A stretch of DNA of 40,970 nt from a virus. Both the position numbers and the translations under genes were made by a program. Positions 20,051 through 28,974 of the stretch are shown piece after piece (position 1 is the stretch's first letter; each line of letters begins with the position of its first letter). The notes beneath the pieces are model-generated. The model saw nothing but the letters and a program-made list of their open reading frames with translations, was not told where the DNA came from and did not search any database. The stretch is from the IMG/VR virus record IMGVR_UViG_3300033141_004983, positions 1 to 40,970 of that record. One strand, given 5' to 3'.

Positions 20051-22860
20051 ATATAAAAACAGGTTATACTTTTAAAGCAGTATATGGACACCTGGATAAA
20101 ATAGCAGAAAAATGTTCTACTATGGCAGACTATGGAGGCATTGCTGATTTAGGTAATACTTTTGCCCATATCCCTTGGATGAAAGCTTGTAAAAAAGTAG
20201 GTATCAAACCAATTTATGGAGTCCAATTACCAGTAGTAGAAAATCTTCAAAGAAAAATAAGAAGATATCCATATAATTGGATGACCTTTATAGCTAAGAA
20301 TACTGAAGGGTTACAAGAAATATATCGACTTGTAGATTCATCTTTCCAGCAATTTTACTACAGGCAGAGAATAACCTATGAGCAGATCAATAGTACTTCT
20401 GGAAATATATTCATTTTATCAGGAGTAGCACCTAAATGGGATTTAATTAAAAAAGAAATGTTCAAAGAATTAAGTCCATGTACTCCTTATAATCAAAGAT
20501 ATTTATCAGATCATAAAGGCTTTACTACTGCCTGTATAGATAATTATTATATTGATGCTGAAGATGATATTATTTATGAACCATTTGCTGATGAAAGATT
20601 AAGAGAAAATAAAACAAGCCCTTTGCATATACTGACAAAAATAGAATGGGAAAATATTTATTCAGAAAATCACCCAGCTATTGGAAATTTAAAAAATATA
20701 GCATCCCAATGTAATGTAGTACTTCCTGAAGCCCCAATGGTGAAGTATATTGGAGATGATAATATTGAAATTTGGTGCAAAAAAGGAGCTAAAGAAAAAG
20801 GAATAACATCAAAACCAGAATATATTGAAAGATATAAAAGAGAGATAAAATTGATTAAAGAAAAAAATTATGTTGATTACTTCCTTGTGGTTGCTGATGC
20901 TATTCGATATGCTAAAACTAAAATGGCTGTTGGCCCATCACGTGGTAGTTCTGCTGGTTCTTTAATCTGCTACCTTATGGGAATTACAGAGATTGATCCG
21001 CTTGAATATGACCTTTACTTTGAAAGATTTATAGATATCAATAGAGGTGATTTACCAGATATAGATATAGACTTCCAAGACAATAAGCGGTATCTGGTTA
21101 TAAAATATTTAGAAAGAAAGTATGGAAAAGATAATGTTGCTCAAATAGGTAATATTAATCGACTAAAACCAAAGTCTGCTATAACTCGATTTGCTCAAGC
21201 TTTGGGTATACCTATAGATGATGTTATTGAATTAAAAGATGCTATTATGGAAAGGTCTGGTGGAGATGCCAGAGCAAATTCTTGTATGGAAGATACTTTT
21301 ACTGATACTGATGTGGGTAAAAAATTTATAGAAAAATATCCTGCTATGGAAATAGTAAAATATATAGAAGCTCATCCATCACATACTGGAGTACATGCTG
21401 CTGGTATATTAGTTTGTAATACTCCTATTACTAATTATTGTGGGATAAATAGCAGAGACAAAAAAAGAATAGGCATGCTTGATAAAAAAGATACTGAGGC
21501 TGTTAACTTATTAAAAATAGATGCCCTTGGCCTAAGAACTTTATCTATCATAGCTGGAGTATGCGACCAGATTGGTAAGCCTTATCCTTGGATGTATGAA
21601 ATACCAATAGATGATCCTGCTACTTTTAAAATTTTTAGTGATCATAGATTCAATGGTATTTTTCAATTTGAAGGATCAGCAATTCAAAATTTAGCTAAAC
21701 AGATGCCCATAGATGATATAGAAGATGTTGCTGCTCTTACTGCTCTTGGAAGGCCTGGCCCACTTATGTCTGGTGGTGCTTCTGCTTTTATCGAAGTAAG
21801 AAGTGGAATGAAAGAAGTAAAGTATTTGGGCAGTCATCCAGCTATTATAGAAGCTACAAAAAAGACATATGGTATAATTATATATCAAGAACAGATTATG
21901 AAAATTGGTAGGGAATATGGAAATTTATCTTGGGGTGATTTAGATACTATTAGAAGGGCTATGTCAAAATCATATGGTGAAGAATTTTTTGCCCAATTCA
22001 AAACTAAATTTATTAATGGAGCAGTAGAACATGGAGAAAATCCAGAAGAAGCAAAAAAGATTTGGAAGTCCATGCATAGTTTTGGTAGTTATTCCTTTAA
22101 TAAAAGTCATGCTGTATCCTATGGGCTTATAAGTTATATTTGTGCTTATTTAAAAGCTCATTACCCTTTAGAATTTACAGTTGCTTGTTTAAATCATTCC
22201 AAGAGCGACAGAAGTGCTTTAAAAATATTAAGAGATGCAGTGGAAAATGATGGAGTAAAATATAAGTATTTTGACCCAAAATATTCTATTGAAGAATGGA
22301 GTGTACAAGATGGAATTTTATATGGTGGATTAATTACCATCCATGGTATTGGCTCAGTAATGGCAAAAAAAACTATCAGGTTGAGGGCAGCAGAACTTCC
22401 TTATCCAGCAGGACTTGAAAATAAAATTGATACTGCAATAAGTACATTCAAATATTTATATCCTGCTAAAGAATTATATGGAGATTATTATACTGATCCA
22501 GCATCTTATAATTTAAATGGTTATGTAAGTAAAATTAATGAAGCAGACCATGATGGAGATTTTACTATAATTGGTTGTCTTATTAAAAAAAATTTAAGAG
22601 ATGCGAATGAAGCCTGTTTTGTTAGCAAAAGAAATGGTAAATTTTTAAAAGGTAATACTGCCTGGTTAAATATTACTATTGAAGATGATACTGGTTCAAT
22701 AATGTGTAAAATAAAAATTGAGGATTATGAAAGACTTGGTAAGATGATAGCTGAAACTGGTAAAGAAGAAAAAGACTGGTATATGGTTTATGGTCAAAAA
22801 ATAAATAATTGGAGTATAATTTTTGTTAAAAATATTATCAAAATAACAAGGGGGATTTAA
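20041..22860 (+). CDS. dnaE: C-family DNA polymerase (DnaE-like Pol III alpha)
   Basis: 939 residues, shorter than bacterial DnaE (about 1100-1160). The replicative polymerase of the phage. The palm is clear: GPSRGSSAGS (298-307) and the catalytic PDIDIDF (339-345). Fingers and the LGRPGPLMSGG region follow, then a helix-hairpin-helix-like segment and a C-terminal OB fold (FTIIGCLIKKNL ... EDDTGSIMCKIKIEDYERLG). The N-terminal PHP domain keeps its outline (GIKPIYGVQL) but lacks the metal-binding HxH (LNIKTGYTF), so it should not be active. Proofreading probably comes from the DnaQ-like gene at 18835. The stop overlaps the next ATG (TAATG). Confidence 0.95.
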   Translation: MWLNIKTGYTFKAVYGHLDKIAEKCSTMADYGGIADLGNTFAHIPWMKACKKVGIKPIYGVQLPVVENLQRKIRRYPYNWMTFIAKNTEGLQEIYRLVDSSFQQFYYRQRITYEQINSTSGNIFILSGVAPKWDLIKKEMFKELSPCTPYNQRYLSDHKGFTTACIDNYYIDAEDDIIYEPFADERLRENKTSPLHILTKIEWENIYSENHPAIGNLKNIASQCNVVLPEAPMVKYIGDDNIEIWCKKGAKEKGITSKPEYIERYKREIKLIKEKNYVDYFLVVADAIRYAKTKMAVGPSRGSSAGSLICYLMGITEIDPLEYDLYFERFIDINRGDLPDIDIDFQDNKRYLVIKYLERKYGKDNVAQIGNINRLKPKSAITRFAQALGIPIDDVIELKDAIMERSGGDARANSCMEDTFTDTDVGKKFIEKYPAMEIVKYIEAHPSHTGVHAAGILVCNTPITNYCGINSRDKKRIGMLDKKDTEAVNLLKIDALGLRTLSIIAGVCDQIGKPYPWMYEIPIDDPATFKIFSDHRFNGIFQFEGSAIQNLAKQMPIDDIEDVAALTALGRPGPLMSGGASAFIEVRSGMKEVKYLGSHPAIIEATKKTYGIIIYQEQIMKIGREYGNLSWGDLDTIRRAMSKSYGEEFFAQFKTKFINGAVEHGENPEEAKKIWKSMHSFGSYSFNKSHAVSYGLISYICAYLKAHYPLEFTVACLNHSKSDRSALKILRDAVENDGVKYKYFDPKYSIEEWSVQDGILYGGLITIHGIGSVMAKKTIRLRAAELPYPAGLENKIDTAISTFKYLYPAKELYGDYYTDPASYNLNGYVSKINEADHDGDFTIIGCLIKKNLRDANEACFVSKRNGKFLKGNTAWLNITIEDDTGSIMCKIKIEDYERLGKMIAETGKEEKDWYMVYGQKINNWSIIFVKNIIKITRGI

Positions 22861-23020
22861 TGAAAAAGAAAACAGCAAGAAAAATAGAATGAGACTTTTC
22901 AGAGATGGAATAAATGTTAAAGATGGACTACAAATAGAAAAATGCTTTAAAGTTTTGGGCATAAGAGTAAAAGCGAATGACAATATAATCACAAGAAATA
23001 AGGAAAAACCACAGCCCTAA
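22860..23020 (+). CDS. Small protein after the polymerase, apparent single-base loss
   Basis: ATG at 22860 overlaps the polymerase stop and has GGGGGA upstream, but the frame MKKKTARKIE stops after 10 codons. In the frame one base away, MRLFRDGINVKDGLQIEKCF then KVLGIRVKANDN runs to 23020 without its own binding site. One extra A in the A5 run at 22880-22884 would give a 53-residue protein joining both. The pattern is the same as at 12711. A real 10-residue leader peptide is the alternative. Function unknown. Confidence 0.5.
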
Positions 23021-23077
23021 GAGCGTGTATATCAAACTTTCTACCCTTAACCTATACCTTAGTATAGACCTTTTTAA
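23007..23077 (+). repeat. Dispersed element, copy 4, with hairpin
   Basis: GAGCGTGTATATCAAAC at 23021, then 14 nt after TATATCAAA comes CCTATACC. A perfect stem CTATAC-CTTA-GTATAG (23052-23067) follows, then CCTTTTTAA. The 5' flank AAAACCACAGCC and the core are shared with the copy at 35161, over about 35 bp with few changes. It lies upstream of the ligase gene and could act as a terminator, promoter or RNA element. Confidence 0.65.
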
Positions 23078-23097
23078 CCCTTATTTAAGGAGCTATT

Positions 23098-24279
23098 ATG
23101 TTAAATATGATAAAAGAGATTCAAGCAGCTACTGGTACTGATAAAATTAAAGTCATGAAAAAATATCCTGAATTAAAAGATATTTTGATTGCTGCTTATG
23201 ATCCTTTTAAAAAATACTATATTACCCCACCCGATTCAAGCGGAACTGATAAGGGCTGCAATCTTCATCTTGCTACAAAATCACTTCTTGAAGATTTATC
23301 TTCAAGAGAATTATCTGGTCAACTTGCTTATGAATCTATCTGTGATCACATAAATATTCTTAATCCAGATCATGCTGAAGTATTTAAGATGATTTTAAAT
23401 AAAGATTTAAGGGCTGGTATAAATATAAAAAGTATTAACAAAGCTTGGCCTGATCTTATTCCTTTAACTTTTGATGGTTCTATTAAACCAGATATAATGC
23501 TGCTGAAAACTTTTGATTCAAAAAAGGCAAAATATCCGCTTATGGGGGCAGTAAAGAAAGATGGGGTGAGAGGTTTATATACTACTACTATGCTATCAAG
23601 ACAAGGTCAAAAATTAATTGGTCATAGCCATATAGAATATTGGCTTGAAAAATATGAAAAGGATTTTGATGGTGAGCTTTGTGTCCCTGGAGAGATATTT
23701 GATGTAGCATCTGGCTTAATAAGAAATGATAAACCAACTCCTGAATCTATATATTGGATATTTGATTGCTCATCTTTACCAGGTACAAAAAGAGATAGAT
23801 GGAATTGGCTTAGGAATAATATTTTGGATCAATGGCCAATTCGATTAATCCCTCATTATACTATTTTTAATGAAGTCCAATTAATAAAATTTTATAAATG
23901 GGCTTTGTCTCAAGGTGAGGAAGGAATTGTTGTATATGATCCAGATGATATATATGAAGATAAAAGAAGCCATAGTTGGATGAGACTTGTTCCTATAAAA
24001 TCCGCTGACTGTATAGTAATTGGATTTTATGAAGGGAAGGGCAAACATGCTGGAAGTCTTGGTGGTATAATAGTTGATTATAAAGGCCATGAAGTAAAAG
24101 TTGGCACAGGATTTAAAGAGAAAAAGAAAAAAGATATACCAGAACAGAATCTCAGACAGCATATTTGGGACAATCAAAATATATTTTTAGGAGCTATTGT
24201 TAAAATTGAATTTAAAGAAGAAACAAAAGCAGGTAGTATGAGACAACCAAGATTTAAAAATTGGAGGTTTGATAAATGA
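23098..24279 (+). CDS. ATP-dependent DNA ligase
   Basis: 393 residues. Seals nicks during replication and recombination. Motif I is AVKKDGVRG, with K153 as the adenylated lysine; motif III DGELCVPGEIFDVAS; motif IV EEGIVVYDP; motif V with RLVPIKSADCIVIGFYEGKG; the OB-fold C terminus follows with GGIIVDYKGHEVKVGTGF. Residues 1-140 are an N-terminal extension with helical repeats (KMILNKDLRAGINIKSINKA), like the DNA-binding region of T3/T7-related and T4-like ligases. Starts at an ATG with AAGGAG directly after dispersed element copy 4. The stop overlaps the next gene by 4 nt. Confidence 0.93.
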   Translation: MLNMIKEIQAATGTDKIKVMKKYPELKDILIAAYDPFKKYYITPPDSSGTDKGCNLHLATKSLLEDLSSRELSGQLAYESICDHINILNPDHAEVFKMILNKDLRAGINIKSINKAWPDLIPLTFDGSIKPDIMLLKTFDSKKAKYPLMGAVKKDGVRGLYTTTMLSRQGQKLIGHSHIEYWLEKYEKDFDGELCVPGEIFDVASGLIRNDKPTPESIYWIFDCSSLPGTKRDRWNWLRNNILDQWPIRLIPHYTIFNEVQLIKFYKWALSQGEEGIVVYDPDDIYEDKRSHSWMRLVPIKSADCIVIGFYEGKGKHAGSLGGIIVDYKGHEVKVGTGFKEKKKKDIPEQNLRQHIWDNQNIFLGAIVKIEFKEETKAGSMRQPRFKNWRFDK

Positions 24280-24629
24280 AAACAGAAAGTCAAGAACAAA
24301 TTAATTTTATTCAATGGTGTAAACGCAATGCTGTAGAATATCCTGAGCTTGATGAGATATTTGCTATCCCGAACGGAGGCAAGCGGCATATAGTAACAGC
24401 ATCTATATTAAAATTGGAAGGAGTTAAAGCTGGTATTCCAGATTTGTTCCTTCCAGTTCAGAAAAGAGGTTATGCTGGTTTATTTATAGAAATGAAAAAA
24501 TTAAATGGTACTTTATCTATAGCTCAAAGAAAAAGGATACCAAAGCTCAGGGCTCAAGGTTATGCAGTAATAGTCTGTAAAGGAGCAGAACGAACCAAAG
24601 CCCTTATTAAGAGTTATCTAAATATTTAA
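24276..24629 (+). CDS. VRR-NUC nuclease
   Basis: 117 residues. A small stand-alone VRR-NUC (PD-(D/E)XK) nuclease: ESQEQINFIQWCK with the conserved Glu, FAIPNGGKRH, GVKAGIPDLFLPV with the catalytic Asp, and GLFIEMKKLNG (E-x-K), then SIAQRKRIPKLRAQGYAVIV with the Q motif. Phage VRR-NUCs are structure-selective nucleases that cut branched DNA or nick for recombination. It is the last plus-strand gene and ends in the bidirectional terminator. Confidence 0.92.
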   Translation: MKTESQEQINFIQWCKRNAVEYPELDEIFAIPNGGKRHIVTASILKLEGVKAGIPDLFLPVQKRGYAGLFIEMKKLNGTLSIAQRKRIPKLRAQGYAVIVCKGAERTKALIKSYLNI

Positions 24630-24666
24630 AATAAAGCCCTTATACACTTGTATAAAGGCTTTATTT
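24629..24666. terminator. Bidirectional terminator between convergent operons
   Basis: AAATAAAGCC (24629-24638) pairs with GGCTTTATTT (24657-24666), and inside it TTATAC (24640-24645) pairs with GTATAA (24650-24655) around an ACTT loop; one C/A mismatch. T runs flank both ends (TTTTTTA to the right; AAATAAA read as T on the other strand). It separates the plus-strand replication block from the minus-strand tail block. Confidence 0.88.
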
Positions 24667-24667
24667 T

Positions 24668-24991
24668 TTATTTTAATATAAAGATAACCAATATTTTAAA
24701 AGCTCTAATACAAGCTGCTCTTAATAATGCTACAGTAGTTGCTCCTAAAAATAATTGGTCTATTTTATCATGAGCTTGAGCAACTGTTATATTTTTTAAG
24801 CCAGCAGTATTTTTTTCAGATTCAATTTTAGCAAGTCTACTTTTTTCAATATCTTCTACTGCTTGCTGATTAGCAAAATGATCAATAATCTCTTGATCAT
24901 CTTCTGCTAATACTTCTTGCCTTTCATATTGCGGTCTGGCAAAAAGACCAATAATTTTTCTATCATCTCTCTTAATATAATAATTTCTCAT
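24668..24991 (-). CDS. Hypothetical protein after the tail fibre, possible fibre assembly helper
   Basis: 107 residues. MRNYYIKRDDRKIIGLFARP followed by an acidic helical part (DDQEIIDHFANQQAVEDIEK) and a hydrophobic C terminus ending CIRAFKILVIFILK. Small proteins placed right after the fibre gene are often chaperones or fibre-attachment proteins, and the N-terminal pattern YYI-R-D...GLFARPQ resembles such phage proteins. The hydrophobic tail could also be a membrane helix, so a lysis accessory is an alternative. ATG with AAAGGA upstream; last gene of the minus-strand transcript. Confidence 0.6.
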   Translation of the reverse strand: MRNYYIKRDDRKIIGLFARPQYERQEVLAEDDQEIIDHFANQQAVEDIEKSRLAKIESEKNTAGLKNITVAQAHDKIDQLFLGATTVALLRAACIRAFKILVIFILK

Positions 24992-24993
24992 GA

Positions 24994-26100
24994 TTATAAA
25001 TCCTTTCCTCTTTTATCAACCCATCCCAGAACAACCATTTGTAAATTATTTCCATTATCTTGGCGCACTCTAATTTGACTTGATGTATTAGTAACAACTT
25101 TACTATAATGACCATAATCATCATTATCATCATTATTTGAATTAAGCGTTATCAATGGTGTAGTTCCAGCAGTACTTGGCGCTAAATCATTTGTTTCTAA
25201 TGGCGAAATATATAGAATATCTGATGAAGCATTATAAACATTCATAAATACTTCTGTAACCACTCCAAGAGGTGTACGCATAGTAAGAGAATGTGCATTG
25301 CCATCTCCTGAAGTAACATTGATATCAAGCAAAGGGCTTGCCCAATAAAATTGATCTCCCCATTGATAAAAACCAAGTATATTAGGTGATCCATCAGTAA
25401 GTACTGAACCAACTCTTCTATAAAGTGAATAGTTAGTAGCATCTGCCAATAAATTAGTAGCTATCAAACTTGTATCAAATCCAGCATCTACTTTAGTTCC
25501 ATCAGCAGACATAATAATATAAAAATGATACCAAGTATCAGCAAGTAATGTTAACCCAGAAGGGAAACCACCATCATCATTTCCTTCAGCCCAATTAACA
25601 TCAATTTGTTTTGTAAGAGCAGTCAATAATGAAATAGGAACAGTATCAGTACTATCTCTACATATTCCTGGAGCTATTTCAATATCATGATCTGTATCAG
25701 CATCATTTGATAAAATTAATCCATTGATATATCCACGAGCAGTTGGAGGTGTTACATTAATAACATCAGCCCAAGTTCCAGTTACATCTCCAACTGGATT
25801 TACTATTGAAGATGCTGGGCCATTATTTATTTTACATTGATATAAATTTCCATCACTTCCTATTGTATATGAAAAATCAGCAATATAATCTGTTAAAGCA
25901 TCATATCCCAAAAGCCCTTTTATATTAATTTCATTTAACCATTTCCAAACACTATTCTGCCAAAAATTAAAAGATTGGTAAGGTGGCTTTTCTGGAACAC
26001 CTGCTGGAGCCAACCAGCCTTCTGATTTATGAGTTGCATCTGGTTCTACAGAATTGACTTCTGTTTCATCCCATTCTGGTAGTATTGTTGGTTTTGCCAT
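24994..26100 (-). CDS. Tail fibre or receptor-binding protein
   Basis: 368 residues. Starts KPTILPEWDETEVNSVEPDA after MA; this N terminus, with LPEW and the following KSEGWLAPAGVPEKPPYQSF and NFWQNSVWKWLNEI, is the baseplate-attachment region seen in tail fibres of several contractile-tailed phages. The remainder is beta-rich with Asp/Asn repeats (LSNDADTDHDIEIAPG), as expected for a trimeric shaft, and a terminal region with LITLNSNNDDNDDYGHY. Likely carries host recognition. Preceded by AAAGGAG; follows the DUF2612 baseplate protein. Confidence 0.8.
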   Translation of the reverse strand: MAKPTILPEWDETEVNSVEPDATHKSEGWLAPAGVPEKPPYQSFNFWQNSVWKWLNEINIKGLLGYDALTDYIADFSYTIGSDGNLYQCKINNGPASSIVNPVGDVTGTWADVINVTPPTARGYINGLILSNDADTDHDIEIAPGICRDSTDTVPISLLTALTKQIDVNWAEGNDDGGFPSGLTLLADTWYHFYIIMSADGTKVDAGFDTSLIATNLLADATNYSLYRRVGSVLTDGSPNILGFYQWGDQFYWASPLLDINVTSGDGNAHSLTMRTPLGVVTEVFMNVYNASSDILYISPLETNDLAPSTAGTTPLITLNSNNDDNDDYGHYSKVVTNTSSQIRVRQDNGNNLQMVVLGWVDKRGKDL

Positions 26101-26116
26101 AATTATACTCCTTTAT

Positions 26117-26806
26117 TTATCCAACTATTTTTGCAAAAACTCCGCCTATATTAATATCAGCAATATCTCCAAAGCCCAACCCAGTTGGGTCTAAGTCTTC
26201 AAAAAATGAAAAAGCTCCTGGAGGATATGTATGGTATTCAACTTTATCTATTCCAATCAGCACAGGTAAATCAGCCAACAACCCCTCTTCAAATATAGTC
26301 AAATCTTTTAATATATCATATCTTGGTTCTAAAAAAGCTGATTGAAAATATCTGATTATTGCTCCATCAAAAGTAAATGAAATTAATTTTAAAGTATCAT
26401 CAACTATCATAGCAGTTTTATTTTCTATGATTTTAGCTCGAATTAATAATCTGTATAAATTATCTCCAACTAAAACAAATTCTGATACTCCATCCCAAAA
26501 ATTTCCTCCAGTATCAGTATCATCTATATCACCAAAGCCAAGAATAGTAGGATCATCTAAAAAACCAAATAGTCCTGCAACATCAACTGCTTTTTCTGGT
26601 CTTGATAATCCAACAATTTCACCTATTCCATCCAATTGTACTCCCACAGCAGTATTCAAATATCTTTCATTCAATAATTGTAATTCTGATATTTGTAAAT
26701 TTTGAAGTTGCTGTAAAAATGCTTCTAAAAAATCTTGAAATTTAGTACTATCTTTGAATTGATAAGCAAGTCTTAAAATACCTTTTTTAATTACTTCATC
26801 AGACAA
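26117..26806 (-). CDS. Baseplate protein, DUF2612 family (gpI-like)
   Basis: 229 residues. The region ILRLAYQFKDSTKFQDFLEA and LNERYLNTAVGVQLDGIGEI is typical of DUF2612, which links the baseplate wedge to the fibre, like P2 gpI. An interesting internal feature is the near-duplicate segment GLFGFLDDPTILGFGDIDDT and FSFFEDLDPTGLGFGDIADI, two loops separated by about 120 residues. TTG start at 26806 with GGAGG 6 nt upstream, overlapping the baseplate J stop by 8 nt. Gene order J then gpI-like then fibre matches other contractile tails. Confidence 0.85.
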   Translation of the reverse strand: MSDEVIKKGILRLAYQFKDSTKFQDFLEAFLQQLQNLQISELQLLNERYLNTAVGVQLDGIGEIVGLSRPEKAVDVAGLFGFLDDPTILGFGDIDDTDTGGNFWDGVSEFVLVGDNLYRLLIRAKIIENKTAMIVDDTLKLISFTFDGAIIRYFQSAFLEPRYDILKDLTIFEEGLLADLPVLIGIDKVEYHTYPPGAFSFFEDLDPTGLGFGDIADINIGGVFAKIVG

Positions 26807-27953
26807 TATTCACCTCCACTCTTGAAACATCATATTTAGATATTTCATCAGGGTCAATAGTCAAATTTATAACACCAGCAGGACTTGGGGCAAGACCAAT
26901 AAATAAATCAATGGTAAGTATTCCAGGAATTTCATTAATTGGAGTATAAAATTCTGTCCTTATAACATCATCTGATATTTTAAAATTAGCAGTTCCATAA
27001 GCTACTACAGCAGCTTTTATATCAGTGGAACCAGTTCCAGGAAACTCAGTAACATTAATAGTAATATTTATTTTAAAATAAATATTTACATCACCTGGCC
27101 TGATAAATTTTACATTTTGAGAAAAACCTTGATCATCTATTATTACTACTGTAGTGGTTCCAAATGATAATATTCCTTGGGGAGTATTATTCCATATAAC
27201 AGCGGCAATTTCATCATTATCTCCACCAATGATTGAAGATAAAAATTGATGAGCTGGAATCCCATCTACTACAGCATCAGTCCCATTACTTATAACAACA
27301 GCATCTTCTACTCCATCAATATTAAGTAATTGACCAAATAATGAATCAACAAGATTTTGACCAAGTGCCTGTGTGGATAATTCTCTTCTGATACGAAGTT
27401 CAGCATCTGTTTCTTCATTTCTGCCTATTGCTGCATCAAGACTGTTTGTAATACTTGTCCATCCAAAAATAGGAGTTTCAATAACAGTAAGAGTACCAGA
27501 AGCAGCTTCAATCAAACCAGTATCTACACTCTGCATATTAACAGTTATACTTCCACCACCCCCAATAATAACTTCAGATAATGTTTCAAAAACTAACCCA
27601 GTTGAAATAACACTTACTTTACTACCTACTGGAATAACAGTTCCTGATACTCCACTAATAATAGCAGTAACAGTAGAATTTGTCGCTGCCTGTCTTTCTA
27701 TTCCATTATACAGTACTACATTAGATAATTGATTTTCTTGAGCAGTAGATGGATATTGTGAATTATATACATTCTCTTGACTTTCCCATTGATCAGATAG
27801 TGCTTCTGATAAAATCCCTATAAATTGACCAAAGCCACTTTGAGGAGTTAAATCAATATTGTCTCCAAAAGCTAATTTCAAAGCACCTTCAATTTCTATT
27901 TTTATATCTATTAATCTTTTTCTTTCAAAGCCAGCTGCGCTTAAACCACTCAT
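26799..27953 (-). CDS. Baseplate J-like wedge protein (Mu gp47/P2 gpJ family)
   Basis: 384 residues. Recognised by ERKRLIDIKIEIEGALKLAF, the LTPQSGFGQFIGILSEALSD segment, the central VSGVSGTVIPVGSKVSVIST domain and the GRNEETDAELRIRRELSTQA motif, all typical of Baseplate_J. It builds the baseplate ring around the hub and couples contraction to the sheath. The ATG at 27953 has GGAGG upstream and overlaps the gp25-like stop (ATGA-type). Length is normal. Confidence 0.94.
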   Translation of the reverse strand: MSGLSAAGFERKRLIDIKIEIEGALKLAFGDNIDLTPQSGFGQFIGILSEALSDQWESQENVYNSQYPSTAQENQLSNVVLYNGIERQAATNSTVTAIISGVSGTVIPVGSKVSVISTGLVFETLSEVIIGGGGSITVNMQSVDTGLIEAASGTLTVIETPIFGWTSITNSLDAAIGRNEETDAELRIRRELSTQALGQNLVDSLFGQLLNIDGVEDAVVISNGTDAVVDGIPAHQFLSSIIGGDNDEIAAVIWNNTPQGILSFGTTTVVIIDDQGFSQNVKFIRPGDVNIYFKINITINVTEFPGTGSTDIKAAVVAYGTANFKISDDVIRTEFYTPINEIPGILTIDLFIGLAPSPAGVINLTIDPDEISKYDVSRVEVNIV

Positions 27954-28309
27954 ATGTTAACCTCCACAGACCCAGATGAAATTCCATCATTGACAGAAAA
28001 ATCAATTCTCAATCCTTTTTCAGAAGGGTCAGGAATTAAATTTAATTCAGTTATATTTTTCACACCTTCTGTATCATTTACTTCTTTTCTAAATAATTCA
28101 TATGTGTCTTCAATACTGCTACCTTGTTCAAAAATAAATTGAGTAAAAGGTAAGCCAATTCTATTATCAAGAAACCACTCTTCAAGTAAAAATTGAAGCC
28201 TTATTGTTAGCCTTTGAGCCACCACATCTACTTCTTCAGTAAAGGCAATATCTGATTCATCTAAAAATATATCATGGTCATCATCAAATTTTATATCAAA
28301 AATTGTCAT
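27950..28309 (-). CDS. Baseplate wedge protein, gp25/gpW-like
   Basis: 119 residues. FLDESDIAFTEEVDVVAQRL then FLLEEWFLDNRIGLPFTQFI is the gp25-like sheath initiator pattern (EEW, D-x-x-x-G-x-P). It primes sheath polymerisation on the baseplate. ATG with GGAG upstream, overlapping the spike stop by 4 nt, and its own stop overlaps baseplate J by 4 nt, so the three are co-translated. Length is typical. Confidence 0.88.
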   Translation of the reverse strand: MTIFDIKFDDDHDIFLDESDIAFTEEVDVVAQRLTIRLQFLLEEWFLDNRIGLPFTQFIFEQGSSIEDTYELFRKEVNDTEGVKNITELNLIPDPSEKGLRIDFSVNDGISSGSVEVNI

Positions 28310-28974
28310 TGAGGCACTCCAGTATCCAATTCGGTATCACCATCTGAATCATTACCTTGTGGGTGAATATGCGTCAGAAAATCAATAGAGCCAACAAGCA
28401 AATCTCCAGTTACTTCTACATCACCAACCACTTCTACATTATTATTTATAATCACTTTACTGCTTGTTATTTTTGTTTCTCCAGTAGTAATTATTTCAAC
28501 TTCTTCTGATGCTTTTATTATTATTTTCGTATTGCCTGAGTTTGTTTTTATTTCCAAATTAATAGGATCAAAATTTGGTATAACATCTTTTTGATGATAC
28601 ATAACAGGCTCAGCAAAGGCATCACTTAAAGAGAATTTTCTAAAATCAAAAGGATTTTGAATCCCACCTTCAGTAAGCCAAGTATCAATTGACCTTTCAG
28701 CAAAAATAATTTTTACATGATCACCTACTTCTATTGGGAAAGTAATTGAAAATGTTTTACTTCTCCAATATCTTATAGGAACATTTACAAGTAAAGGTAA
28801 ATTTACCAACTGCCCAGCCATTTTCCGCTTAATAGTAAGTTGGGCATCTATTAGTTGATCTGAGTGATTTACTTTTGTTACTACAGCAGGCAAGCAAGTA
28901 TGAATATCTTTAAGAGCAGAATCAATAGCTGTCTGAATTACTTTTTCTAAAGGAGTTGTTGCTTTCTCTGCCAT
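28306..28974 (-). CDS. Tail spike, Gp138-like membrane-puncturing protein
   Basis: About 222 residues starting MAEKATTPLEKVIQTAIDSA. The OB-like N-terminal domain (PAVVTKVNHSDQLIDAQLTI, PLLVNVPIRYWRS, IEVGDHVKIIFAERS) is the Gp138 family domain. The C-terminal part reads ...TNSGNTKIIIKASEEVEIIT then repeated VEVVGDVEVTGDLLVG, a beta-helix spike shaft, ending HIHPQGNDSD, where His residues may bind an ion at the tip. The ATG at 28974 overlaps the hub stop as TAATG, so I prefer it over the TTG at 29007. Confidence 0.88.
   Translation of the reverse strand: MAEKATTPLEKVIQTAIDSALKDIHTCLPAVVTKVNHSDQLIDAQLTIKRKMAGQLVNLPLLVNVPIRYWRSKTFSITFPIEVGDHVKIIFAERSIDTWLTEGGIQNPFDFRKFSLSDAFAEPVMYHQKDVIPNFDPINLEIKTNSGNTKIIIKASEEVEIITTGETKITSSKVIINNNVEVVGDVEVTGDLLVGSIDFLTHIHPQGNDSDGDTELDTGVPQ

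Noticed and set aside
23052-23077. Stem CTATAC-CTTA-GTATAG as a plain terminator
   Set aside because: A 6-bp AT-rich stem is weak, the T run is short, and the same element occurs where a terminator makes no sense (35177), so I left it as part of the dispersed element.
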